From Streptomyces sp. NBC_01465 (GTDB lineage Bacteria > Actinomycetota > Actinomycetes > Streptomycetales > Streptomycetaceae): DNA of 64,000 bases. Under the pieces are notes generated by a model. The model saw only the letters and a list, made by a program, of their open reading frames with translations. It ran no database searches and was not told where the DNA came from. The stretch spans positions 1,488,001-1,552,000 of the forward strand of contig NZ_CP109467.1 in assembly GCF_036227325.1 (NCBI RefSeq), read 5' to 3'. The stretch's first letter is position 1. Every line of letters starts with the position of its first letter. The translations under genes were made by a program, and so were the position numbers. Below, piece after piece: positions 16,998-24,969 of this stretch.

Positions 16998-17852
16998 CTA
17001 CGCCTCGATCCACACCGCGGCGACCGCCCGGGCGGCGGCCCTGCCCTGCTCAAAGCCCGCGTGGCCCGCAGGGGTTCGGCTAGCGGGGGACAGGGGGTCC
17101 GTACCGAAGGCTGTCAGCGCGGCCTCGTCGGGGGTGATGACCTCGATCAGGCCGCCCGCCGCCGCGATCGCCGCCGCGTCGGCTTCCAGCACCGGGTCGG
17201 GCATCGGCGCGATGACGACCGTACGGGCATGTCCCGCCGCGAGATCGAGGTTGGTGAAGGAGCGGATGCCTCCGTCCATGTAGCGGGCGCCGCCGATCGT
17301 GACTGCCGGCCAGACGCCCGGGATGGCGCAGCTCGCGGTCACCGCGTCCACGAGGGGTACGCCCGACGTGCGGTCGAAGATCCGGGTCTCGCCGGTCGCG
17401 ACGTCCACCGCAACGACGGAGAGGTTGCGCTCCGGCCAGGTGTGGGACGGCAGGCGTGCCTCGATCACCGGGCGCCGCTCGGCCTCCGTCACCGTGTCGG
17501 CGGACAGCGCGAACTCGCCCATGCGGCGCAGGCGTTCGACCGGGTCGCTCACCTCGCCGTCCACCTTCTCGCCGAACGCGAAGACCGCCGCGAGCGCACC
17601 CTCACGCGGCTCCAGTTCCTTCCGCTGGAGTTCGCGGTCCACCTGGGCCCGGAACAGCTCGGGCAGTTCCGTGCCGCTGGTGATCTGCGCGGCCACCGCC
17701 GACCCTGCCGACGTGCCGAGCAGGAGTTCCGCGTCGGTGACGTCGGTCCCGGCATCGGCGAGGCCCGCCAGTACGCCTGTCGCCCAGGCGATCCCGGCGA
17801 CTCCGCCGCCGCCGATGACCAGTGCGCGTTCGTTCTTCGGTTCCGCTCCCAT
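16998..17852 (-). CDS. Patatin-like phospholipase
   Basis: 284-aa patatin-fold acyl hydrolase with a Ser-Asp dyad. The oxyanion loop is GGGGVAG (14-20), the nucleophile elbow is GTSAGS with Ser48, and the catalytic Asp is in YMDGGIRS. It acts as a lipid acyl hydrolase in characterised members. There is no signal peptide, so it is cytoplasmic or membrane-peripheral. Although on the same strand as the pectinase cluster that ends 88 bases away (17941), there is no functional link and a weak hairpin lies between. Confidence 0.92.
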   Translation of the reverse strand: MGAEPKNERALVIGGGGVAGIAWATGVLAGLADAGTDVTDAELLLGTSAGSAVAAQITSGTELPELFRAQVDRELQRKELEPREGALAAVFAFGEKVDGEVSDPVERLRRMGEFALSADTVTEAERRPVIEARLPSHTWPERNLSVVAVDVATGETRIFDRTSGVPLVDAVTASCAIPGVWPAVTIGGARYMDGGIRSFTNLDLAAGHARTVVIAPMPDPVLEADAAAIAAAGGLIEVITPDEAALTAFGTDPLSPASRTPAGHAGFEQGRAAARAVAAVWIEA

Positions 17853-17940
17853 GCCAGTCCGAAGTCCCGGGCGGACAGGGAAATTCCCACGAGGTCCGGC
17901 CGATTCCTTCTCATTCGGCTCAAGTGGCTTGGGACGGCCG

Positions 17941-19053
17941 TCAGTTCATCGTCGCGCCGATGCTGGACGAGCCCGTCGTGAGGAACGTCGTCGCCGGGAG
18001 CGTGCCACTGCTTGAGCGGGCGTTGTACGTCGTTGTCGCGTCCGTCGAGAGGAAGGACGGGGTTGCGATTCCGGAGTCCCAGTTGTTGCCGGACGACGCG
18101 ACCGCAGAGCTCTTCGTCACCGTGCCGCTGCCGTTCGAGACCGCCAGGTTCTTGCCGAGCTTCGCCGCGCCCGTGGCGAAGTAGTAACCCCACTTGCCGT
18201 TGGCGTACGCCGTGGTGCGGTTGATGACGATCGCGCCCGTGTTGCTGTTCTCCGTGAAGCCGTTGCCCGCGTCGTCCCAGGCCGCCGAGTTGTTGACGAC
18301 GTGCGCGACCGTGTCGCCGTCGCCGCCCAGCTTGTAGCCGTTGCCGTCGCCCGCGAACGCCGAGTCCGACCAGCGGTTCTTGCCGTTGCCGAACGACCAG
18401 GAGTGCTCGATCGTGACCGGTGAGGCGAAGGACCACAGGTCGATGCCGTCGTCCGAGTTGTTGTACATCCGGGCGCCGGTGACCAGGTTTCCGGTGCCCG
18501 AGCCGTACTTGATCGCGATTCCGTCGGCGTTCTCGCCATGGTTGGCGGCGTCGTAGTTGCCGTAGGAGTCGATGTTCTTGACGGTGTTGTTCACCGTGCC
18601 GTCGCCGGTGAGCGTGAAGCCGGAGTCGCCGTTGTTGATGGTCTTGATGTTCGACCAGAGGGTGCCGGTGCAGGACTGGCAGACGACCGCGCTGTCCGGG
18701 GAGTTCTGGAAGGTGAGGTTCGAGACGTTCCAGTAGTCCGCGGTCAGTTTGAAGATCCAGTCTCCGGAGGGGAGCGATGATCCGTCGATCTTCACCGACT
18801 CCGAGCCGTACGCCTGGAGCGTGACCGGTGAGGACGAGGTGCCGTTCGTCGTCGACTGGAGCGTGGCCGTCGGGTAGTACGTGCCGGCGCGGACCTGGAT
18901 GACCGTTCCGGCCGTGGCCGATGAGATCGCGCTGGTCAGTTCGGCGGTGGTGTCCACCACGACCGTCGCGGCATGGGCCGGGGCGGCGAGCGCGAGGACG
19001 CTGCCGGACGCGGCGAGGGTGAGCGCGGTGAGGGCTGAGCTGATACGACGCAT
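17941..19053 (-). CDS. Pectate lyase, family PL9 (copy 2)
   Basis: 370-aa secreted PL9 lyase, paralogous to 6973-8127. Signal peptide 1-28 (cleavage AHA-A). Ca ligands and catalytic Lys keep Pel9A spacing: Asp177, Asp201, Asp202, Asp205, Lys241 (NGYKLGGDG). A Cys pair in VCQSCTG is unique to this copy and may form an extracellular disulfide. It starts 23 bases after the PL1 stop (19077), so it is the last gene of the operon 23399-17941 (CE8, CE8-CE12, PL1, PL9). Confidence 0.93.
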   Translation of the reverse strand: MRRISSALTALTLAASGSVLALAAPAHAATVVVDTTAELTSAISSATAGTVIQVRAGTYYPTATLQSTTNGTSSSPVTLQAYGSESVKIDGSSLPSGDWIFKLTADYWNVSNLTFQNSPDSAVVCQSCTGTLWSNIKTINNGDSGFTLTGDGTVNNTVKNIDSYGNYDAANHGENADGIAIKYGSGTGNLVTGARMYNNSDDGIDLWSFASPVTIEHSWSFGNGKNRWSDSAFAGDGNGYKLGGDGDTVAHVVNNSAAWDDAGNGFTENSNTGAIVINRTTAYANGKWGYYFATGAAKLGKNLAVSNGSGTVTKSSAVASSGNNWDSGIATPSFLSTDATTTYNARSSSGTLPATTFLTTGSSSIGATMN

Positions 19054-19076
19054 GACGTGCGGGTCCTTCCGTCGAT

Positions 19077-20477
19077 TCAGACGCGGCCCGCGCCGGAGTG
19101 GCGCAGGACGTAACTCTTCACCGCTGCCGCCGAGCGCAGCGGGTGGTAGGCGTACGCGGCCGAGGGGCTCCAGCCGGGGTCCGTCGTGAAGTCCTGGGTG
19201 GCCCAGTCGGGGACGGGAGTTCCGGTGGATTCCGCTTCGGTCACGGCCGCTGCTCGCGTCGTCTCGTACTTGGTCCTGGCGACGGACTCGGTGTCGACCG
19301 GGCGGCCGTTGAACCAGGAGCCCCGGTCGCTGAAGCGGTTGCCCTTGAAGTCGGCGACGATCACGTCCGGGGACGCGCCGGGGCCGGTGTAGGAGTACGC
19401 GTTGTTCTCGGAGACGATCGCCGATTCCAGGCCGAGGCCGAGGAAGTAGCCTGCGCCGCCCAGCTTCTCGCTGAGGACCGGGGATTCGCGGTCCGTCGTG
19501 GAGGCCGTGAAGTAGTTGTTGTACGTGTGGACCTGCCCGAAGCGGACCCGTGGCGAGCGCTCCGCCGTGTTGGCGAAGAGGTTCCGGGCGAAGGTGATGC
19601 GCAGATGGCCGCGGTCGCGGTCGCCCCTGCTGTCGCCGGAGCCGATGAGCAGCGTCTTGTCGTGGTCGCGGAACTGACTGTCGGAGACCGTGATGTAGTC
19701 GGCGGCGTCCTCGATGTCGAGCAGGCCGTCGTGACGCTGAACGGGCTTTCCGTGGAAGCCCGTTGGGGCCTTGCTGTCCAGGTGGCGGCCGTCGGTGAAG
19801 GTGCAGTGGTCGACCCAGAGGTTGACTCCGGTGACCACGGACATGGCGTCGAAGCGGGCGTTCCAGTTGCCTTCCGCGCCGTCGTCGGGCGACCAGGTGG
19901 TGAAGTAGTCGACCGGGGCTTCCAGGGTGAGGTTGCGGACGACGATGTTGGTGCCGGCGTTGACCGTGAGGTCGACGCCGAGCAGCCGGGCGTCGTCGCC
20001 CACCCCGAGGACCGTGGTGTTGCTCGGCACGGTCAGCTGGATCTGCAGCTTCTCCGCGTTCGATCCCGTCTGGCGCAGGATGCGCTGCTGCTTGCAGTAG
20101 TCGAAGCGGGTGTCGGACCAGGTGGTCCCGGACTCGCCGAAGCAGGACATGTACGCGCCGAGGTCAAAGCCCGGCGCGTAGTTCTCGGCGGTGCGGATCG
20201 TGCCGTCGTCGGCCTCGTGACCGCTGATGTCACCGCGGATCCTGATGATCTTCGGGGCTGTGGGGTCGCCGTGGTTGCCCAGCGCGGTCTTGAGTTCGGC
20301 GCGGGTGGTGACCGTCCAGACGGAGTCGGCGGCGGCTCCCGCGCCGCCCGTGGTGCCGGAGCCCGCGGTGGCCCAGCCGGTGGGGCCGTGGGGAGGGGTG
20401 GCGGCCTGGCCCGGGGTGGGGAGGAGTGCGGCGAACAGGGTGAGGGCCGTGGCGGCGACCGTACGGGCACGTCTCAT
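19077..20477 (-). CDS. Pectate lyase, family PL1 (copy 1)
   Basis: 466-aa secreted Ca-dependent PL1 lyase (parallel beta-helix). Signal peptide 1-25 (PGQA-A). Core motifs: LWVDHCTFTDG (Ca-site Asp and His), HDGLLDIEDAADYITVS, FRDHDKTLLIG, and the catalytic-Arg region ERSPRVRFGQVHTYNNYF. The N-terminal GGAGAAADSVWTVTTRAEL is the usual PL1 entry. Its ATG overlaps the TGA of the CE8-CE12 gene by 4 bases (ATGA), so the two are translationally coupled. A longer in-frame opening to 21389 runs antisense-like through the esterase gene and is rejected. Confidence 0.94.
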   Translation of the reverse strand: MRRARTVAATALTLFAALLPTPGQAATPPHGPTGWATAGSGTTGGAGAAADSVWTVTTRAELKTALGNHGDPTAPKIIRIRGDISGHEADDGTIRTAENYAPGFDLGAYMSCFGESGTTWSDTRFDYCKQQRILRQTGSNAEKLQIQLTVPSNTTVLGVGDDARLLGVDLTVNAGTNIVVRNLTLEAPVDYFTTWSPDDGAEGNWNARFDAMSVVTGVNLWVDHCTFTDGRHLDSKAPTGFHGKPVQRHDGLLDIEDAADYITVSDSQFRDHDKTLLIGSGDSRGDRDRGHLRITFARNLFANTAERSPRVRFGQVHTYNNYFTASTTDRESPVLSEKLGGAGYFLGLGLESAIVSENNAYSYTGPGASPDVIVADFKGNRFSDRGSWFNGRPVDTESVARTKYETTRAAAVTEAESTGTPVPDWATQDFTTDPGWSPSAAYAYHPLRSAAAVKSYVLRHSGAGRV

Positions 20478-22267
20478 GTCAGATCCGGGAGTTCGGGCGG
20501 GAAGACGATGGCGGAGTCCGGGACCTCGCGGTCCAGGCCGTGCCAGGTTCCGGCGGGGAGGAGGTGCTGGGTGCGGAGTTCTGCGGCGACCAGGCGGGCC
20601 ACCTCGATCGCGCCGTGCGCCTGGAAGTGGGTGTTGTCGGCCACGCCTGTGGGGTAGTTGGGGTTGGTGCCCGCGTCCGCGTAGAGGAAGCAGGACGTAG
20701 TGCCCTCGGGGCCGAGCTTCTCCCAGAGCGCGAGGCTCAGCGCCTGGAGGTCGACGAGAGGGACGCCCTCGGCCGCCGCCAGGGCTCGCATCGCGGCCGG
20801 GTAGTCGCCGTGCGACGCCTTCGCATGGCCGGTGGCGTCGAAGCGGCGGCGTTCGACCGGGGTGACGAGCACCGGGTGCGCGCCGTGCTGGCGGGCGCCG
20901 TCCAGGAAGGTGCGGAGGTAGGTCTGGAAGGTGGTGTACGGGTCCGTGCCGCGGGTGGGGTCCGTCGTCTTCTCGTCGTTGTGGCCGAAGGAGATGAGGA
21001 GCCAGTCGCCGGGGCGGATGTCGCGCAGGACCGCGTCGAGGAGGCCGGCGTCCTCGTAGCTCTTGGTGCTCGCGCCGGACAGGGCCCGGTCGACGATCGT
21101 GACGCCGTGGCCGGTGAAGACGGGCAGCGCCTGGGCCCAGCCGGTGCGGGGTGCGGTGTCGGTGGCGTAGATCGAGGCCGTGGAGTCGCCGGTCGCGAAG
21201 ATGCGGAAGGGGCGGTGGGCGGCGGGGCCCTCGGTCCGGGGTTCCGTGTACGGGCGCCAGCCACCCAGATAGGTGGTTGTGGTGTGCGACTCGGCTTCGG
21301 TGGCGGTGAGTTGGGGGCGGTTCGCGGGGATCGTCGTCTCGGCGCCGGTGCCGATGTTCGCGTACTCCGTGAAGCGCATCGTCTGCCACGGGTACGCGGC
21401 GCGCATGTCGGTGTACGGTTCGGCCGCCCTGATGCCCGGGCCCATCCAGGTGTCGCGGACGGTCAGCATGGGGTGCGCGGTCGTCTCGTACGACGGGACC
21501 CAGGGGCGCGCCAGGCAGTACTCCCCCGCACCCGCCGACGACGTGATGCGGCAGCGCGTCGCGAGGAAGCCGCGGGGGTTGGCGCGGGCGGTGGAGGGGG
21601 CGAAGACCATGCCCTTGGGGGTGAATTCAACGGCCCTGGCGAGGGCGTGGAACTGCGTCGACTCGAAGACCGCCGTCGCGCGGCCGAAGACGAAGTCGAC
21701 GTCGCCCTCGATGTAGCAGTCGCGGTAGTAGTGGCGGTCGAAGGTGGTGAGGGCGGCCGTGTCCGCGAACAGCGTGTCCTGGTGGGACAGGAGACGGCAG
21801 TGGTCGAAGAAGGTGCGGTCGCCCGTGGCGTAGACCGCGACCGACTGAGTGCCGGTGATCTCCGGGTGGTCGGCGCGCAGCCAGTCGTTGGCGACGGTCA
21901 GGTCGCGGACGGTGAGGCCGGGGGCGGCCGAGGTGAGGGTGGCGGAGCCCGCAGTCCCGTAGGTGGTGCCGTCGGGCTTCACGGTCCCGTTGGCGTTGTT
22001 GAAGACGATCACCACATCGTGTGGGTCTCCGGTCGCGCCGCGCAGGGTGAGGTGGGTGGCGGTGGCGGGGATCGTCACCGTCTCGCGGTACGTGCCGGGC
22101 GCGACGACGATCGTCCACCCGTCGCCGCGGACCGCGTCGACCGCGGCCTGGACCGAGCGGCCGGGGCGTACGTGGAGGGTGCGGCGCGGGGAGGCTTCGG
22201 CGGCGGTTCCGGTGAGAGCGAGGGCGGCGCCTGCCGCCATGCCCGTGAGGAGCGTACGGCGGCGCAT
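20474..22267 (-). CDS. Two-domain pectin esterase: CE8 pectinesterase fused to CE12 SGNH acetylesterase
   Basis: 597 aa, secreted. A Tat-like signal peptide (MRRRTLLTG) leads to a CE8 pectin methylesterase domain (about 30-340) with QDT at 163-165, catalytic Asp164 and Asp191 (DFVFG) and Arg254 (LARPW). A short linker joins a CE12-type SGNH domain (about 352-575): nucleophile Ser362 in GDST, Asn430 in FGHND, and Asp544/His547 in DNTHF. One polypeptide could remove methyl esters and acetyl groups from pectin before lyase attack. ATG 22267 has GGAAGGGA 9 bases upstream and starts one base after the upstream CE8 stop. Confidence 0.93.
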   Translation of the reverse strand: MRRRTLLTGMAAGAALALTGTAAEASPRRTLHVRPGRSVQAAVDAVRGDGWTIVVAPGTYRETVTIPATATHLTLRGATGDPHDVVIVFNNANGTVKPDGTTYGTAGSATLTSAAPGLTVRDLTVANDWLRADHPEITGTQSVAVYATGDRTFFDHCRLLSHQDTLFADTAALTTFDRHYYRDCYIEGDVDFVFGRATAVFESTQFHALARAVEFTPKGMVFAPSTARANPRGFLATRCRITSSAGAGEYCLARPWVPSYETTAHPMLTVRDTWMGPGIRAAEPYTDMRAAYPWQTMRFTEYANIGTGAETTIPANRPQLTATEAESHTTTTYLGGWRPYTEPRTEGPAAHRPFRIFATGDSTASIYATDTAPRTGWAQALPVFTGHGVTIVDRALSGASTKSYEDAGLLDAVLRDIRPGDWLLISFGHNDEKTTDPTRGTDPYTTFQTYLRTFLDGARQHGAHPVLVTPVERRRFDATGHAKASHGDYPAAMRALAAAEGVPLVDLQALSLALWEKLGPEGTTSCFLYADAGTNPNYPTGVADNTHFQAHGAIEVARLVAAELRTQHLLPAGTWHGLDREVPDSAIVFPPELPDLT

Positions 22268-22268
22268 C

Positions 22269-23399
22269 TCAGCATCCCTTCCAGGGGGTCCAGTCACCCA
22301 GATAGGTGGAACGGGTGTGCAACGCGGCCTCGTCGTCCGTCAGTTGGGGGCGGGACGCGGGGTCCGTGGTCTTCGCGCCAGGGCCCGTGTTGCGGTACTC
22401 GGCGAAGCGCTGGGACTGCCAGGGGTAGGCGTCCGACATGTTCGTGTACGGGGCGACGGCGTCGATCCCCGCGCCGAGGCGGGTCTCGCGGACCGTGAGC
22501 ATCGGGCGCGCGGTGGTGTCCGAACTCGGTACCCAGGGGCGGGCCAGCTTGTAGTACGCGTTCGGGGCTCCGCTGGTGACCAGGGAGTCGACGACGAGGT
22601 AGCCGTGCGGGTCGGCGACCGCCGTGGAGGGCGCGAAGACGAAGCCGTAGGGGGCGGAGGCCAGGTCGGTGCGGTCCAGGGTGTGGAAGTGGCAGTGGTC
22701 GTAGACGGCGCTGGCGCGGCCGAAGACGAAGTCGACGTCGCCCTCGACGTAGCAGTCCTCGAAGTACTGGCGGGCGAAGAGGGCGAGGCCCAGGGTGTCG
22801 GCGTACAGGGTGTCCTGGTGGCCGAGGAAGCGGCAGGCGTGGAAGGCGGACCTGTCTCCCTGGACCTTGAGGGCGACGGCCTGGGTGCCGCTGATCTCGG
22901 GGTGGTCGGCGCGCAGCCAGTCGTTGGCGAAGGTGAGGGAGCGGGCGGTGAAGCCGGCGGCCTGGACGGTGACGGTGGCGGAGCCGCTCGTTCCGTACGT
23001 ACCGCCGGAGGGCTTGGCGGTGCCGGCGGCGTTGTCGTACACGATGACGGTGGAGCGCGCGTCGCCGGTGCCGAGCAGGGTGAGGCCGGTCGCGGCGGCG
23101 GGGACGAGGACGGTCTCGCGGTAGGTGCCCGGGGCGAGGACGAGGGTCCACCCGTCACCGGGTACGGCACTGACGGCGGCCTGGACGGTGGTGTGGTCGC
23201 CCCGCCCGCCCGCGTCGACGTACAGGGTCCGGGTGTTGAGGCGGCGGGACGGTGATCCGTACCGGCCGAAGGGGAGGCGTCCGGCGGCCTGCGCATCGGG
23301 GGCGCGGCCCAGACCGAAGCCGAAGGTGAACGCGGTGGCTCCGGCCAGGAGGAGGGAGCGGCGGGCCGGGTGCGGTGCTTGCGGGTGGTGCGAGGGCAT
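22269..23399 (-). CDS. Pectinesterase, family CE8
   Basis: 376-aa secreted pectin methylesterase. N-terminal twin-Arg signal (PARRSLLLAGATAF), then the CE8 beta-helix with GTYRETVLVP, GTQAVAL, the catalytic GHQDTLYAD and GDVDFVFG Asp residues, and KLARPWVPS with the catalytic Arg. It is a close paralogue of the first domain of the next gene, suggesting tandem duplication. AAGGAG lies 8 bases before ATG 23399. First gene of the CE8, CE8-CE12, PL1, PL9 operon; two hairpins separate it from the PL1 gene upstream. Confidence 0.94.
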   Translation of the reverse strand: MPSHHPQAPHPARRSLLLAGATAFTFGFGLGRAPDAQAAGRLPFGRYGSPSRRLNTRTLYVDAGGRGDHTTVQAAVSAVPGDGWTLVLAPGTYRETVLVPAAATGLTLLGTGDARSTVIVYDNAAGTAKPSGGTYGTSGSATVTVQAAGFTARSLTFANDWLRADHPEISGTQAVALKVQGDRSAFHACRFLGHQDTLYADTLGLALFARQYFEDCYVEGDVDFVFGRASAVYDHCHFHTLDRTDLASAPYGFVFAPSTAVADPHGYLVVDSLVTSGAPNAYYKLARPWVPSSDTTARPMLTVRETRLGAGIDAVAPYTNMSDAYPWQSQRFAEYRNTGPGAKTTDPASRPQLTDDEAALHTRSTYLGDWTPWKGC

Positions 23400-23448
23400 G
23401 GTGATGCTCCTTCGCTGCGGCTCGTGCGGAAGTTGGGGTGAGCGGGTG

Positions 23449-23481
23449 GGCCCCGTCGGGCAGTTCCGGCCGGACGGGGCC
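23449..23481 (-). terminator. Terminator, distal hairpin after PL1 copy 2
   Basis: GGCCCCGTC (23449-23457) pairs with GACGGGGCC (23473-23481), a 9-bp stem. Together with the hairpin at 23488-23533 it forms a tandem terminator in the 144-base gap between the PL1 gene (ending 23544) and the CE8 gene (starting 23399). Confidence 0.7.
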
Positions 23482-23487
23482 GTGACA

Positions 23488-23533
23488 GGTGCGGGCCCGG
23501 CAGGGCTGGGCAGGGCTGAGCAGGGCCCGCACC
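23488..23533 (-). terminator. Hairpin enclosing three CAGGGC repeats
   Basis: An 11-bp perfect stem (GGTGCGGGCCC at 23488-23498, GGGCCCGCACC at 23523-23533) lies 11 bases past the PL1 stop. Its 24-base loop contains direct repeats of CAGGGCTG. It probably terminates the upstream PL1 transcript; the repeats make the length of this region prone to slippage. Confidence 0.6.
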
Positions 23534-23543
23534 GGGAAGCGCG

Positions 23544-24878
23544 TCAGCGCAGTTTGCCCGCGCCCGCTTCGCGGTCCACCGTGCACGGGACGTTCTTCGC
23601 GCTGTCCACCTTCGTGCGCAGCGCCGGCACCCAGCCCGCGTCCCCGCCCAGCAGCGCCGTCGGGTTGGCGGTGTTGTACGCGGCCAGGACGTCCGTCGCC
23701 CTGCCGTTGACGTAGTTGCCCGCCGCCGTCAGGCCCGCGCCCTTCCACTTGTAGAGCACCCGGTCCGCGCCGATCCCCGCCGGCAGCGTGAAGGCGTTGG
23801 CCTCGGCGACGATCTGCGAGTTCACGCCGACGCCGATGCTGTACGTGTACTCCTGGTCGGCCGTCACCACGAAGTGGTTGTTGTACGTGTCGACCTGCCC
23901 GAAGCGCACCCGCGGCGCCCGCTCGGTGATCCCCTTGAAGAGGTTGTGGTGCAGGGTGACCTTGAGCTTGCCCGCGTCCGTGGCGCTCGCGCTGTCGCTG
24001 TTGCCGAAGAGCAGCGTCTTGTCGTGGTCGGTGAAGGCGTTCCACGACGCGGTGACGTAGTTCGCGCCCTTCACCACGTCGAGTTCGCCGTCGTGCTGCT
24101 GGTAGATCCGGCCGTAGTAGAACGGCTGCGCGCTGTCGGGGCGGCGGCCGTCGGTGAACGTGTTGTGGTCGATCCAGACGTGGGTGGATCCGTAGACGAC
24201 GAGGTTGTCGTACTCGGAGTTCCAGTTGCCGGTGTCGCCGTCGGTGGGGTCCCACTGCGGGAAGCAGTCGAAGGCGTCCTCGAAGGTGAGGTTGCGGACG
24301 ATGACGTTGTCGACGCCCTTGATCTGGAGGTCGCCGGAGAGGATCTTCGGGTTCTTGCCGATGCCGACGATGGTGGTGTTGGCGGGGACCTGGACCTGGA
24401 CGCGGGCGCCCTGGGCGGCGGCCGAGGCGCGGCGCAGGCCCTCCTGGCTGGTGGCGGGCTCCTGGTCCAGGTTGGTGTCGTAGCCCCAGACGGCGGGGTC
24501 GTAGTCGGCGAGGTACTGGGTGAAGTCGTAGCCGGGGGCGGCATAGTCGGCGCAGGTCTGCTCGTTGCCGGCGTCGTCGGCGTTGAAGTCGAGCGTGCCC
24601 TTGACCTTGATGATCTTGGGAGCACTCCCCGCGTCCGCGAACGCGGCGATGAGTTCGGCGCGGGTCGAGACCGTGTAGACGTGGTCGCCCGTCGCAGTCG
24701 ACCCACCGGTGGTGCCGGCGCCTTCCGCCGCCCAGCCGTCGTTCGCGGCGAGGACAGCGCGGGCCGGGTCGTGGTGAGGTGCGGCCTGGGCGGTGGCCGC
24801 CCCGGTCAGGGCGAGCACCAGAGCGGTGCAGCCGACGACGATTCCTGTGACGCGTCCATGACATGACTGTGTACGCAC
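23544..24878 (-). CDS. Pectate lyase, family PL1 (copy 2)
   Basis: 444-aa secreted PL1 lyase. Signal peptide about 1-33 (ATAQA-A). Motifs: VWIDHNTFTDG, HDGELDVVKGANYVTAS, DHDKTLLFGNSD and the catalytic region ERAPRVRFGQVDTYNNHF. The central NIVxNxTFEDAFDCFPQWDP-like strand is intact. It is only distantly similar to copy 1 at 19077-20477, so it is not a recent duplicate. Starts with GTG 24878, with TAGGAG 6 bases upstream. Flanked by terminators on both sides, so it is a single-gene unit. Confidence 0.94.
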   Translation of the reverse strand: MRTQSCHGRVTGIVVGCTALVLALTGAATAQAAPHHDPARAVLAANDGWAAEGAGTTGGSTATGDHVYTVSTRAELIAAFADAGSAPKIIKVKGTLDFNADDAGNEQTCADYAAPGYDFTQYLADYDPAVWGYDTNLDQEPATSQEGLRRASAAAQGARVQVQVPANTTIVGIGKNPKILSGDLQIKGVDNVIVRNLTFEDAFDCFPQWDPTDGDTGNWNSEYDNLVVYGSTHVWIDHNTFTDGRRPDSAQPFYYGRIYQQHDGELDVVKGANYVTASWNAFTDHDKTLLFGNSDSASATDAGKLKVTLHHNLFKGITERAPRVRFGQVDTYNNHFVVTADQEYTYSIGVGVNSQIVAEANAFTLPAGIGADRVLYKWKGAGLTAAGNYVNGRATDVLAAYNTANPTALLGGDAGWVPALRTKVDSAKNVPCTVDREAGAGKLR

Positions 24879-24913
24879 TGCGGCTCCTAGCTGAGTGAGT
24901 GAGGTGTACGGGA

Positions 24914-24954
24914 GGGTCCGGCGGCGATCGGGACAGGTCGCCGCCGCCGGACCC
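24914..24954 (-). terminator. Terminator of the sugar ABC transporter operon
   Basis: GGGTCCGGCGGCGA (24914-24927) pairs with the 17-base arm 24938-24954 (begins TCGCCGCC, ends GGACCC) with one 3-base bulge. The stem starts 16 bases after the binding-protein stop at 24970 and isolates the operon 31627-24970 from the PL1 gene. Confidence 0.8.
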
Positions 24955-24969
24955 CGTTCATGGGGAGGG

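Noticed and set aside
20478..21389. N-terminal extension of the PL1 gene
   Set aside because: Runs through the overlapping esterase gene in another frame; the signal peptide at 20477 marks the true start.
20540..22498. 652-codon plus-strand frame opposite the CE8-CE12 and CE8 genes
   Set aside because: Composition dominated by Val, Gly, Arg and Ala from antisense G/C-rich codons; the minus strand carries two complete enzymes.
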